From a bacterium (GTDB lineage: Bacteria; Krumholzibacteriota; Krumholzibacteria; LZORAL124-64-63), in contig JAUUZX010000002.1 of NCBI GenBank assembly GCA_030592025.1, forward strand, positions 1-15,296: a DNA stretch of 15,296 bases, read 5' to 3'. A model generated the notes under the pieces. The model searched no databases. It was not told where the DNA came from and saw only the letters and a program-made list of their open reading frames with translations. Below are positions 1 to 7,926 of the stretch, in pieces; position 1 is the stretch's first letter; the number at the start of each line of letters is the position of its first letter. A program made the position numbers and the translations under genes.

Positions 1-1043
1 CTCTGCGTGGCTACCCCCACCCGACCGATGACGAAGGCGAATTCACCCGCCTGGAACATGGTCAGGCCCAACGCTAAGGGCACCACGTTGCGGTAGCCGA
101 ATGCCCAACCCACCCCAGAACACACCAAACCCTTGGTCAGGGAAACCACAGCCGCCAATCCGAGCACTAACCACAGGTTTTCCTGGATGAAGCGCGGCTC
201 CAGTAGCATGCCCACCGACGCGAAGAACAACAGCCCGAATATGTCTCTCAGGGGGATGATGTCGCTCAGTGCCTGGTGGGCATGGTCCGATTCACTGAGC
301 ACGATGCCCGCCACGAAGGCGCCGAAGGCAAAACTCAGCCCCACCTTGTAGGTGGCGTAGCCGATGCCCAGCCCCAGGCCCGTGACCGTCAGCAGAAACA
401 GCTCGCGGGAGTTCCAGCGGGCGATCCGCCGCAGCAGCCAGGGGATCACCCGCGTGCCCACCACGACCATCAACGCCAGGAAGGTCGCCGCGCGCAGGAG
501 GGCCCACCCCAGGTCGGGCAACCCCGCCTGCAGGTCCGTCAGCTTCGGCAGCAGGATCAGCAGGGGCACCACCGCCAGGTCCTGCACCAGCAGCATGCCG
601 ATCATCACCCGGCTGGACAGGGTGCCCAGGCGACCCTGGCTCTGCAGGGTCTTGAGGATGACCATGGTGCTGGACAGGGACACGCAGCCGCCGAACCAGA
701 CGGCGTCGGTCCAGGGCCATCCCAACACGAGGCCCGCGCCCGCCGCGACGCCCGCCGTCAGCAGGATCTGGATGGTCGTGCCCAACAGGGCGACGGTGCG
801 CACCGGACGGAGCTCCTTCAGGGAGAACTCGATGCCCAGGGCGAACAGCAGCAGGGCGATGCCGATTTCCGCCAGCAGTTCGATGTCGTGGGGATCGGAT
901 ATGAGAACGCCGCCGGTCATCGGTCCGAGGACGATGCCGGCGGCGATATAACCCAGAATCAGCGGTTGCTTCAGACGCTGGGCGACGATACCGCCCAGGA
1001 AGCCCGCGGTGACGATGATGGCGATGTCCGCAGCGATACCCAC
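1..1043 (-). CDS. CPA2-family cation:proton antiporter (Kef/Nap type), 3' part outside the window
   Basis: This is an inner-membrane antiporter that exchanges K+ or Na+ for protons. The 347 codons visible hold the hydrophobic transport domain and no stop codon. Family signatures seen are QRLKQP (residues 22-27), an LGY-x3-GI-x2-GP run (30-41), SLSSTM (122-127), the ion-site Gln-Asp pair (Q154-D155) and FGAFVAGI further on. The start is GTG at 1043: the same frame has a stop just upstream, no ATG lies between, and translation from GTG gives a normal CPA2 amino terminus. It begins 10 bp after the stop of the outer-membrane protein gene, so the two are probably cotranscribed and coupled. Whether a C-terminal RCK/TrkA-N domain follows (KefB/C type) or is absent (NapA type) cannot be seen, so ion specificity and a gene name are left open. 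Confidence 0.92.
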   Translation of the reverse strand, partial: MGIAADIAIIVTAGFLGGIVAQRLKQPLILGYIAAGIVLGPMTGGVLISDPHDIELLAEIGIALLLFALGIEFSLKELRPVRTVALLGTTIQILLTAGVAAGAGLVLGWPWTDAVWFGGCVSLSSTMVILKTLQSQGRLGTLSSRVMIGMLLVQDLAVVPLLILLPKLTDLQAGLPDLGWALLRAATFLALMVVVGTRVIPWLLRRIARWNSRELFLLTVTGLGLGIGYATYKVGLSFAFGAFVAGIVLSESDHAHQALSDIIPLRDIFGLLFFASVGMLLEPRFIQENLWLVLGLAAVVSLTKGLVCSGVGWAFGYRNVVPLALGLTMFQAGEFAFVIGRVGVATQ

Positions 1044-1053
1044 GGCATTCGTT

Positions 1054-1485
1054 CTAGAACTTCACGCCCAGCGTAGCCACGAATCCATCCGCGTCCGAGA
1101 CGACGAACTTGGCCTCGAAGTAGGCGGCCAGAACGTCGGTCAGCATGAAGTCCATGCCGCCGCCGAGGTTCGCTCCCAGTTCCGAATTGTCGAAGTCCGT
1201 GGCCAGTTCGAGGCCCACCAGCGGGTAGAAGCGGCTGGGGCTCTCGGGGTTGATGACGAAGTGGTAGTCGGCGTCGAAGGCGAACCACGTGTTGTTGCCG
1301 GGGTAGATGGTCGCGGCCGTCGTGAGCTGGGAGATGTCTCCGCCCAGGGTGAAGGTCGTCCGCCCCTGGAAGCCGAAATCGTCGCCGTCGAAGAGGGCGC
1401 CGCCGAGGCCCCAGGCATGGGCCGTGGCGGGAATGGCGACAAGAACGATGATCAGGACCAGGAGGAGAGTCTTCATGGATTGCAT
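1054..1485 (-). CDS. small outer-membrane beta-barrel protein
   Basis: A 143-residue exported protein. Residues 1-24 are a signal peptide (MQSMK, a hydrophobic core, cleavage after TAHA). The mature part alternates polar and hydrophobic residues with many Gly and aromatic residues, as in amphipathic beta strands. It ends in VATLGVKF, a terminal Phe typical of the signal recognised by the BAM insertion machinery. Length and pattern fit a small barrel of the porin/OmpW-like group; no specific function can be read. The start is ATG at 1485 because AAAGGA lies seven bases upstream and the signal peptide begins there; an upstream in-frame ATG at 1554 would add 23 non-signal residues. The antiporter gene follows after 10 bp, and the phospholipase-like gene lies about 100 bp upstream on the same strand. 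Confidence 0.8.
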   Translation of the reverse strand: MQSMKTLLLVLIIVLVAIPATAHAWGLGGALFDGDDFGFQGRTTFTLGGDISQLTTAATIYPGNNTWFAFDADYHFVINPESPSRFYPLVGLELATDFDNSELGANLGGGMDFMLTDVLAAYFEAKFVVSDADGFVATLGVKF

Positions 1486-1585
1486 GACGATTCCTTTCGT
1501 CAGGTAATGGGGGACGCGATGCGCACGGCGGGAGACTATCAAGAGGACATCCATTGGGCAAGACGATCCTCGACCGCCCGCGGTT

Positions 1586-2581
1586 TCAGACCCCCTTCCA
1601 GATCTCCTTCCAGACGATGGCGATGTTGAGCACGGCGTCCTGCATCACCATGGCGTCGAAGTCGGCCAGCAGCTCCGGCACCACCTCGGGGTCGAACACC
1701 GCCTTGAAGGTGGTCCTTTTGGTGGTGCCGTAGGGGAAGGCCGAAGGGTTGGCGATGATCGACGCCACGGCGAAGGAAGCCCGGCACACGGTCATCATTT
1801 CGAGCCACGTATCATGGGCGACGATGCCGGGGACCTTCGCCGGCAGGTCCATGCCGAACTTCTTGTCGACGGCCCTGGCCGCCTTCAGGATCTTCGTGGG
1901 CGAGTCGGTGCTCGCCATGAGCTTGGCCTTCTCGAAGCCGGTGCCGACGATCTTGTTCCAGTGGGCCTCCATCTCCTTGTGCAGGCCGTTGTCGTAGCCC
2001 GACAGCTTGCGCTTGTCGCAGTGGCACGGCTGGCAGGCGTCGGCCAGGAAGTGGCTCAGCATGAAGAAGTAGGTGGCGACCTGCTCCCTGGTGGTGCGGG
2101 CTTCGGGGTCGAGCTGGTGCGCGAAGGCCACCGTCCCGGGTACGAGGGCCGCCACCTTCGGATCCCCCAGGACCATCTGGTCCGTGAGGGTGATCGTCAG
2201 GGCCTGGGCGCGGTTCGGCAGGTGGCCGCCCGGCGCCGGGTCCGCCTTGTAGGCCTGCTTCCACCAGTCCGCGCCCAGCACGCCGTCCCAATCCTGCAGG
2301 AACTTCCCGACCCGGCGATGGGGGCCCAACTCGGCGAGCAACTTGTCGCGACTGCGCACGAACCGCTGCTTCTGGGATCCGCTGTAGGGCTTCATCTTGA
2401 GAATGTGGTACTCGATGGCGGCGCCACCGGTCCTGGCATCGGCCATGTCCGGCAACCAGGCCCCGATCGTGGTGGACCGGATGTGGGGCTTGAGCATCTT
2501 CACCAGCTCAGGGACGTCATCTTCTTCCTCGAGCAACGCCAACGCCCGAATGGCCAGCCAGGTGTGGGTTCTCTGCTTCAT
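1586..2581 (-). CDS. zinc-dependent phospholipase C / P1 nuclease-like protein, apparently cytosolic
   Basis: A 331-residue, largely helical protein carrying the spaced metal ligands of the bacterial phospholipase C/S1-P1 nuclease fold: H6, D45 (in WLPD), H59 (in EYH), H177-x3-D181, H187 and H201-x3-E205. In Bacillus cereus phospholipase C the same order is H14, D55, H69, H118-x3-D122, H128, H142-x3-E146, which bind three zinc ions. The segment SHFLADACQPCH is close to the HF-x2-D-x2-QPLH of S1/P1 nucleases. No signal peptide is visible and no Trp sits at the N terminus, unlike secreted family members. The start is ATG at 2581, preceded by GGGGGAG; an upstream ATG at 2674 would add 31 low-quality residues. 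The substrate (phospholipid or nucleic acid) is unknown. It follows ctaB on the same strand after 121 bp. Confidence 0.75.
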   Translation of the reverse strand: MKQRTHTWLAIRALALLEEEDDVPELVKMLKPHIRSTTIGAWLPDMADARTGGAAIEYHILKMKPYSGSQKQRFVRSRDKLLAELGPHRRVGKFLQDWDGVLGADWWKQAYKADPAPGGHLPNRAQALTITLTDQMVLGDPKVAALVPGTVAFAHQLDPEARTTREQVATYFFMLSHFLADACQPCHCDKRKLSGYDNGLHKEMEAHWNKIVGTGFEKAKLMASTDSPTKILKAARAVDKKFGMDLPAKVPGIVAHDTWLEMMTVCRASFAVASIIANPSAFPYGTTKRTTFKAVFDPEVVPELLADFDAMVMQDAVLNIAIVWKEIWKGV

Positions 2582-2702
2582 GGCTCTCCCCCTCGGTTGG
2601 GTCGTGGCTGACGCGACGACCTGCGGAATTCTCCCTGCCTCATTCCGTGAACAACTGAAAGGGGGAGGAATCAAGGCGGGGGAGCAAAAATGGCGACGGC
2701 CG

Positions 2703-3587
2703 TCAGACCAGCCGGTCCACCACCAACGCCCCGCACACCAGCAGGACGAAGGTGTTGATCTCCATGAAACGGATCTTGTAGAGCTTGCCGAAGGGGGCGC
2801 TCACGGCCTCCCCCGCCGCCTTGGTGACGCCCGGCCTGAGCAACGTCAACGCGCGCAGGACCACGGCCAGGGCCCCACCGGCGACCAGGTAGCGGGGCAC
2901 TGTTCCCTCGAAGAGCGAGTACAGCGGCATGAGGATGCCGGCCACGGCCACGGCGGCGATCCAGACGAAGGTGAGCTGCCCGATCTGACGGCCGCTGAAG
3001 CGATCGAAGAGGGACGGCAGGCCCCCCTGGCGATAGTCGCGCTCGTAGTGGAGCAGCAGCAGCCAGAAATGGGGCATCTGCCAGATGAAGAAAAAGAAGG
3101 TGATCTGGTGGATCGTCGGATCGGCCAGGTGACCGCCTGCCGCCACCCAGCCCGCCGCCGGCGGCAGGGCCCCCACCAGCGCGCCCGGCAGGGCCGCAAA
3201 GGGCGTGACCCGTTTGAGCGGTGTGTAGATGCCGTTGTAGACGACCGCCGCGGCCACACCCAGCAGCGCCGGCGTCGGTCCGTAGGCCTGCCACGACACG
3301 AACGTACCGACCACGAGCAGGGTCAGGGCGCCGGCCAGGGCGACGACCCGTGGGATGTGCCCGGCGGGGATGGGCCGTCCCGCCGTGCGGCCCATGCGCA
3401 GATCGAGTTGCGCGTCCTGCACCTGGTTCAGCGCCGCGGCGCCGCAGGCCTGCAGCAGGATGCCCCCGAGCACCGGCAGCATGTCCAGGTCGAAGGCCCC
3501 GCGGAAGATCACGTAGCCCACGGCCGTCGTCACCGTCGAGGCGATGGTGATGCGGAGCTTGAACAGTTCGAGCCAGACGCGCAGCAC
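2703..3587 (-). CDS. ctaB: protoheme IX farnesyltransferase (heme O synthase)
   Basis: A polytopic membrane prenyltransferase (294 residues, the usual family length) that adds a farnesyl group to heme B to give heme O, the precursor of heme A in the oxidase encoded upstream. It carries the first Asp-rich prenyltransferase motif (N-Q-V-Q-D-x3-D, then RTAGRPIP), the loop motif YNGIYTPLKR, and the second acidic motif ERDYRQGGLPSL. Several long hydrophobic helices are evident. No ATG fits. The start is taken as GTG at 3587, two bases after the subunit II stop, giving MLRVWLELFKLRIT, a normal CtaB beginning. A longer in-frame ORF reaching 3848 lies inside ctaC in another frame and is not credible. 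It is the last clear gene of the oxidase operon. Confidence 0.95.
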   Translation of the reverse strand: MLRVWLELFKLRITIASTVTTAVGYVIFRGAFDLDMLPVLGGILLQACGAAALNQVQDAQLDLRMGRTAGRPIPAGHIPRVVALAGALTLLVVGTFVSWQAYGPTPALLGVAAAVVYNGIYTPLKRVTPFAALPGALVGALPPAAGWVAAGGHLADPTIHQITFFFFIWQMPHFWLLLLHYERDYRQGGLPSLFDRFSGRQIGQLTFVWIAAVAVAGILMPLYSLFEGTVPRYLVAGGALAVVLRALTLLRPGVTKAAGEAVSAPFGKLYKIRFMEINTFVLLVCGALVVDRLV

Positions 3588-3589
3588 GG

Positions 3590-4486
3590 CTACTTCATAC
3601 TCTTGAGGAAGTCGATGATGTTCTCGATGTCGGTGCTGTCCACGAGGGCCGCCTGGGAGGGCATGAGGTTGTCGTAGCCCTTCACCAGGTCGTGGGCCGG
3701 GTCGGTGATCGAGCGGCGCACGTACTCCTCGTCCACGACGCACTCCCGTTCGGCGCCATCGGTCACCACCGTCTCCATCCCGCCCCAGATACCCTTGAAC
3801 GACGGGCCGATGAGCCGGCTGCCGTCCAGGGAGTGGCAGGTGACACACCCCTTCACCGTCACCAGGTCACGGCCGATGGGACGGTCCCACTCGCCGCCGA
3901 AGAACTCGTCGAACTCTTCCGGGGGGATGGCCTTGACCATCGACAGCATGGCGCTGTGCTTGTCGCCGCAGTACTCGGCGCAGAAGATCGTGTAGTCGCC
4001 GGGGCGCTCGGCCTGGAACCAGGCGTGGTTCTCGCGGCCCGGCATGCAGTCCTCCTTCAGCCGGAAGGCCGGCACGAAGAAGCTGTGGATGACGTCGGCC
4101 GACGTGAGCTTCAGTTCGATGGGCTTGCCCACGGGGACGATCAACTCGGGCAGGACCCGGCCGTCCGGATAGATGAAACTCCAGGACCACATCTGGGCCC
4201 GCACCTCGACGGGGAAGGCGCCGTCGGGGATGTCGCGCATCACCTTGAAGCCGGCCCAGCCGTAGTAGAACATCACGAGCACCAGCACCGTGGGCAGGAT
4301 GGTCCAGATGGCCTCGAGGGTGACGTTGCCCTCGATCTGCGCGGGGTCGGGATTGCGGGAACGGCGGTAGCGCACGATGAACCAGACCATGGCCGTCGTC
4401 ACGCCCACGAGCATGATCAGCGAGGCGCCCAGGATGAACCAGAAGGTGGTGTCCACCATTCCCGAGTAACTCGAAGCTCCAGACAT
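3590..4486 (-). CDS. ctaC: cytochrome c oxidase subunit II with fused cytochrome c domain (caa3 type)
   Basis: The electron-entry subunit of the caa3 oxidase (298 residues). Two transmembrane helices (about 14-38 and 58-80) anchor a periplasmic cupredoxin domain with a complete CuA site: H134, C169, E171, C173, H177 and M180 (core CAEYCGDKH). A C-terminal class I cytochrome c domain follows, with CVTCH at 214-218 and a likely axial Met in NLMPS (M275). Electrons would pass from the heme c to CuA and then to subunit I. No signal peptide or lipobox is visible. ATG at 4486 is chosen over ATG at 4492 because GGTGAGG lies six bases before it. The gene follows ctaF by a few bases and precedes ctaB. 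In most operons subunit II comes first, so its late position is unusual. Confidence 0.97.
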   Translation of the reverse strand: MSGASSYSGMVDTTFWFILGASLIMLVGVTTAMVWFIVRYRRSRNPDPAQIEGNVTLEAIWTILPTVLVLVMFYYGWAGFKVMRDIPDGAFPVEVRAQMWSWSFIYPDGRVLPELIVPVGKPIELKLTSADVIHSFFVPAFRLKEDCMPGRENHAWFQAERPGDYTIFCAEYCGDKHSAMLSMVKAIPPEEFDEFFGGEWDRPIGRDLVTVKGCVTCHSLDGSRLIGPSFKGIWGGMETVVTDGAERECVVDEEYVRRSITDPAHDLVKGYDNLMPSQAALVDSTDIENIIDFLKSMK

Positions 4487-4492
4487 CGTCAT

Positions 4493-4499
4493 CCTCACC
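4493..4499 (-). promoter_or_regulatory. ribosome binding site deciding the ctaC start
   Basis: GGTGAGG overlaps the ctaF stop codon and sits six bases upstream of ATG 4486. The alternative ATG at 4492 directly abuts this motif and would be too close to it. Confidence 0.55.
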
Positions 4500-4800
4500 G
4501 GTAGTTGTAGTCGAGGAGCGTGATCCCCAGGACGACGGCCGGGATGGCCACCGCCGACAGGAACATCGCCTTGAACACCGTCTGTTCGTACTTCAGGTGC
4601 ATGAAGAACATGATGATCAGCGCCGCCTTGATCGGGGTGACGACCATGGCGATGCCGATGCCGACGCGCCCGGGCCACAGGAGCGACCCGGCGACGGTGA
4701 CGGCCGTGAGGATGAGCAGGGTCACCCACACGAGGATCATCACGCCGTCGGGCACGATGTGGGGCGCTTCCCCGTGGTGCTCAGCTGTCGTGTCGTGCAT
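4495..4800 (-). CDS. ctaF: cytochrome c oxidase subunit IV (prokaryotic COX4 type)
   Basis: A 101-residue membrane protein with three predicted helices (about 20-42, 47-68 and 76-97). The central stretch TPIKAALIIMFFMHLKYE is the hallmark of the bacterial subunit IV family, which stabilises the CuB region and assembly of caa3 and bo3 oxidases. The His-rich N terminus (HDTTAEHHGEAPH) is soluble. The start ATG at 4800 has GGGGGC a few bases upstream and follows the subunit III stop by nine bases; its own stop overlaps the ribosome binding site of ctaC. This is a normal-length member in its expected neighbourhood. Confidence 0.93.
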   Translation of the reverse strand: MHDTTAEHHGEAPHIVPDGVMILVWVTLLILTAVTVAGSLLWPGRVGIGIAMVVTPIKAALIIMFFMHLKYEQTVFKAMFLSAVAIPAVVLGITLLDYNYR

Positions 4801-4809
4801 GGCAGCCCC

Positions 4810-5442
4810 CTAGTTCGTCAGGTAGAAAAGCGGCAGCAGGAAGATCCAGACCAGGTCGACCAGGTGCCAGTACAGGCCGGTGAACTCCAGCGTCTCGGGC
4901 CGCTCCGCGTTCACGGCGCCCGCCTTGATCTTGAAGGCCACGACGACCATCACGATCAAGCCGATGACCACGTGGATCCCGTGGAGTCCGGTCATCATGA
5001 AGTAGAGATTGAAGAAGAGGTCCTCGCCGTGGGGCAGTTCCTTCAGGTGCGCCTGGCCCGGGAAGATGTGGTGTTCGTACTTGGCGCTCCACTCGAAGAA
5101 CTTGATGGTCATGAACATGAGCGACGCCACCATGGTCGCCGAGAGCATGCCGAGGGCGCGGCCCACCAGCCCGCGCTGCAGCGCCGACACCGCCAGCACC
5201 ATGGTCAGCGAGCTCGACAGCAGCACCACGGTGTTGGTCACGCCCAGGAGCACGTTCAGCTCGCCCGCCGCGTGGTGGAAAGCCTCGCCGTGCATCGTGC
5301 GGTAGACGGCGTAGATCACGAAGAGCCCGCCGAAGAGCATCAACTCCGTGAAGAGGAAGAGCCACATGCCCGTCTTGGCCCCGATGGGGTCGCGGTGCTC
5401 GTGGGGGACGGCCGGCGCGGTGGTCGCGGCCGGGGGCGTCAC
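4810..5442 (-). CDS. ctaE: cytochrome c oxidase subunit III
   Basis: A 210-residue polytopic subunit of the heme-copper oxidase that supports proton uptake and stability of subunit I. It shows about five transmembrane helices, starting with KTGMWLFLFTELMLFGGLF, and the signatures FEW, MMTGLHGIHV and YWHLVDLVWIFLLPLFY. The length fits the short, five-helix subunit III of caa3 enzymes rather than the seven-helix form. The start is GTG at 5442, overlapping the ctaD stop (GTGA), with a strong AAGGAGG seven bases upstream. No ATG fits. A much longer ORF in this frame reaching 7014 lies in the wrong frame of ctaD and is an artefact of GC-rich coding. The four-base overlap implies translational coupling to ctaD. 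Confidence 0.96.
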   Translation of the reverse strand: MTPPAATTAPAVPHEHRDPIGAKTGMWLFLFTELMLFGGLFVIYAVYRTMHGEAFHHAAGELNVLLGVTNTVVLLSSSLTMVLAVSALQRGLVGRALGMLSATMVASLMFMTIKFFEWSAKYEHHIFPGQAHLKELPHGEDLFFNLYFMMTGLHGIHVVIGLIVMVVVAFKIKAGAVNAERPETLEFTGLYWHLVDLVWIFLLPLFYLTN

Positions 5443-7118
5443 GACGTCTCCTCCTTGGCCTCGGCCAGGATGCGGCTGAAGTCGTAGGGCGCGCCGGGAT
5501 CCACGGGCGTCCGGGCGAAGTTCAGCTGGGGCGGCGGCGACGTGGTCTGCCATTCGAGGGTGGTCGAGCCCCAGGGATTGTCGGTGGTCTTCGCACCGCG
5601 CTGCGCCGAGACGATGAGGTTGATCACCATGACGATGATGCCCGTCGCCAGGATCCACGACCCGTAGGTCGAGATCATGTGGGGCACGTGGAACTCGGGC
5701 AGGTAGTCCGCGTAGCGCCGCGGCATGCCCATGATGCCCAGCACCAGCATGGGGAAGTAGAGGGTGTTGAAGCCGACGAATATCAGGCCCCAGGCGGTGA
5801 TCGCCGTCTTCCGGTGGAACATGCGGCCGAAGATCTTGGGGAACCAGAAATGCAGGCCCGCGATGAACCCGATGCCTGCGCCGCCGAACATGGTGTAGTG
5901 GAAGTGGCCCACGATGAAGGCCGTGTCGTGCACGTGGATGTTCGTGGACAGCGCACCGTTCACCAGACCCGTGAGGCCGCCGATGGAGAACAGGAAGATG
6001 AAGCTCATGGCGTACAGCAGCGGCACCTCGAGGGCGATGGAGCCGCGGTAGAGCGTCGCCAGCCAGTTGAAGATCTTGATGCCCGTGGGGATCGCCACGA
6101 GGAAGGTGAGCAGGCTGAAGACCCAGCGCGCCGTGTCGCTCATGCCCACGGTGAACATGTGGTGGCCCCACACCAGGTAGCCGACGATGGCGATGGCCAT
6201 GGACGACAGGGCGATGGCGCGGTACCCGAAGATCGTGCGCCGCGCGAAGGTCGGCAGGATCTCGCTGATGATCCCCATGGCCGGCAGGATCATCACGTAC
6301 ACGACCGGATGGGAGTAGATCCAGAACAGGTGCTGGTAGAGGATCGGGTCGCCCCCCCGCGCCGGATCGAAGAAGCCGATGCCGACGGTGCGTTCCATGA
6401 AGAGCAACACAAGAGTGATGCCGACGACGGGGGTGGCGATGACCTGGATCCAGCTCGTGGCGTAGAGGCCCCAGCAGAAGAGGGGCATCTGGAAGAAGCC
6501 CATGCCCCGGGCCCGGAGCCGGTGGATCGTCGTGATGAAGTTCATGCCGGTCAGGATCGAGCTGAATCCGAGCACGAAGGCGGCCATGACCGCCAGGGAA
6601 ACGTTCGTCCCCGCGCGCAGGGAATAGGGCGCGTAGAAGGTCCACCCCGTGTCCGGCGTGCCGCCTCCCGTGAAGAGCGACATGACCGCCATCACCGCGC
6701 CGGCCATGTAGATGTACCAGCTCAGCAGGTTCAGCTTGGGGAAGGCCACGTCCTCGGCGCCGAGTTGCAACGGCAGGATGAAATTCCCCAGCACGGCCGG
6801 GATGCCCGGCACGATGAACAGGAAGATCATGATCACGCCGTGGAGGGTGAACATGGCGTTGTAGGTCTTCTCGTCGACGTACTGCAGGCCCGGGTCGAGG
6901 AGCTCGAGGCGCATCATGACACCCAGGCCCATGCCCACCATGAAGAAGGTGCCCATGGCTGCCAGGTACATGAGTCCGATGCGCTTGTGGTCGGTGGACT
7001 TGAGCCACGACCACAGGCCGGTGCTCCCGTCCAGGGGCGTGTCGAAGAAGGTGCCCGTGTAGCCCGGGCCTGTGTGGACGGCGGCCGTTCCGGCGGCTGC
7101 GACGTTGCTGTCAGCCAT
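5439..7118 (-). CDS. ctaD: cytochrome c oxidase subunit I, A2-type heme-copper oxidase
   Basis: The catalytic subunit (559 residues, about 12 helices) that reduces O2 to water and pumps protons. Low-spin heme a ligands are H93 (TLHG) and H407. The binuclear centre has H270 and cross-linking Y274 in YSHPVVY, the pair H319-H320 (WGHH), and heme a3 ligand H405 (VGHFHY). K348 in PTGIKIF marks the K channel, and D123 sits in the loop that opens the D channel. Where A1 oxidases have Glu (HPEVY), this protein has Val, with Tyr268-Ser269 just before the His; this YSHPxV pattern defines the A2 class, as in the Rhodothermus marinus caa3 oxidase. ATG at 7118 has GGAGAG eight bases upstream and lies four bases after the SCO stop. 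Its own stop overlaps the ctaE start. Confidence 0.98.
   Translation of the reverse strand: MADSNVAAAGTAAVHTGPGYTGTFFDTPLDGSTGLWSWLKSTDHKRIGLMYLAAMGTFFMVGMGLGVMMRLELLDPGLQYVDEKTYNAMFTLHGVIMIFLFIVPGIPAVLGNFILPLQLGAEDVAFPKLNLLSWYIYMAGAVMAVMSLFTGGGTPDTGWTFYAPYSLRAGTNVSLAVMAAFVLGFSSILTGMNFITTIHRLRARGMGFFQMPLFCWGLYATSWIQVIATPVVGITLVLLFMERTVGIGFFDPARGGDPILYQHLFWIYSHPVVYVMILPAMGIISEILPTFARRTIFGYRAIALSSMAIAIVGYLVWGHHMFTVGMSDTARWVFSLLTFLVAIPTGIKIFNWLATLYRGSIALEVPLLYAMSFIFLFSIGGLTGLVNGALSTNIHVHDTAFIVGHFHYTMFGGAGIGFIAGLHFWFPKIFGRMFHRKTAITAWGLIFVGFNTLYFPMLVLGIMGMPRRYADYLPEFHVPHMISTYGSWILATGIIVMVINLIVSAQRGAKTTDNPWGSTTLEWQTTSPPPQLNFARTPVDPGAPYDFSRILAEAKEETS
5450..5456 (-). promoter_or_regulatory. strong ribosome binding site of ctaE inside ctaD
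   Basis: AAGGAGG, near-perfect to the anti-Shine-Dalgarno sequence, lies in the last codons of ctaD seven bases before the GTG start at 5442. It supports the non-ATG, stop-overlapping start. Confidence 0.65.
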
Positions 7119-7122
7119 CAGA

Positions 7123-7926
7123 TCAGCTCTCCTTTCGGCGCACGCGGCGGGTGGTGAAAACGAGGAAGATCACGAAAAACAAAACCGAGGTGAGCATCAC
7201 CGTGGCGACGACCTTGGCCAGGTTGAACACGTAGGTGCGCCCCTGGGGGTCGTAGCTGAAGCAGAAGCGCAGTAGTCTCGCCGTGGTCGGCGTCACCTTG
7301 CCCCGGCTGGCCTCGTACACGCCCATCTGGAAGTCGAAGGGAAGGAACTGGGTGCCGTACAGGTAGCGCACCACCTTGCGGTCCGGCGACAACAGGATGA
7401 GTCCGCCCGGGTGGATGTACTCCCCCCCCACCTTCTTGTAGTGGAACCCGACGGCGCCGGTCAGGCGCTCGATGTTCGCCTTGTCGGTGGTGAGGAAGCG
7501 CCAGGTGTCGGCGGGTAGCGGGCGGCTGAGCTGACCCAGGTAGTTGGTCTGCTTGGCCTTGGCTACTTCGGGGCTGTCGTTGGGCTCGAAGCTCACGCTC
7601 AGGATCTGGAAGGGCTGCTTGGCCGGGTCGAGGTTGCTCTTGCCGAGGATGTCGGCGATCTCCGTCAGCAGCGGCGTGCAGATGCCCGGGCAGTCGAAGT
7701 AGACGAAGTTCAGGATGGTCGGCTTGTCGACCAGTTCGCCGATGGTCAGGGCGTTGCCGTCCTCGTCGACGACGACGATGTCCGCGGGCACGAACTCGCC
7801 GAGGTGCTCCTCGAAGTCGACCTCGTCGGTGGACTCCTGGGCGGCCACCGGCAGGGCCACGAGCAGGCTGCACAAGGCGATGAGCAAACCGCAGCGCCGG
7901 CGGGTGGTGTTCATGAAGTGGTTCAT
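7123..7926 (-). CDS. SCO1/SenC/PrrC copper chaperone for CuA assembly
   Basis: A 267-residue thioredoxin-fold protein that delivers copper to, or reduces, the CuA site of subunit II. Copper ligands are C79 and C83 (FDCPGICT) and H172 (YIHPGG), as in the SCO family. The N terminus (residues 1-30) is a signal peptide or anchor ending in VAAQ. A second hydrophobic helix at about 239-258, followed by basic RRVRRK, anchors the C terminus, so the protein is probably held to the outer face of the inner membrane. ATG at 7926 is chosen because GGGAGA lies seven bases upstream and the signal begins there; ATG at 7914 is an alternative. An upstream extension to 8022 would add 32 unlikely residues and leave little leader. 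It is the first gene of the oxidase operon, just before ctaD. Confidence 0.92.
   Translation of the reverse strand: MNHFMNTTRRRCGLLIALCSLLVALPVAAQESTDEVDFEEHLGEFVPADIVVVDEDGNALTIGELVDKPTILNFVYFDCPGICTPLLTEIADILGKSNLDPAKQPFQILSVSFEPNDSPEVAKAKQTNYLGQLSRPLPADTWRFLTTDKANIERLTGAVGFHYKKVGGEYIHPGGLILLSPDRKVVRYLYGTQFLPFDFQMGVYEASRGKVTPTTARLLRFCFSYDPQGRTYVFNLAKVVATVMLTSVLFFVIFLVFTTRRVRRKES

Noticed and set aside
276..1076. 266-codon plus-strand frame opposite the antiporter gene
   Set aside because: The product is Gln/Gly/His-rich without any domain, and the opposite strand carries a clear CPA2 antiporter across the whole stretch.
1535..1561. Possible promoter for the outer-membrane protein gene (TTGCCC, 15 bp, GATAGT on the minus strand)
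   Set aside because: The spacer is too short and the -35 match is poor; transcription may instead come from further upstream.
2686..2704. Possible intrinsic terminator after ctaB (palindrome GACGGCCGTC followed by five T on the minus strand)
   Set aside because: The palindrome overlaps the stop codon and can form only a 3-bp stem with a loop; the T run is short and offset by four bases.
5443..7014. Upstream extension of the subunit III frame through ctaD
   Set aside because: It is a His/Arg/Gly-rich out-of-frame translation of ctaD; subunit III homology begins only after the GTG at 5442.
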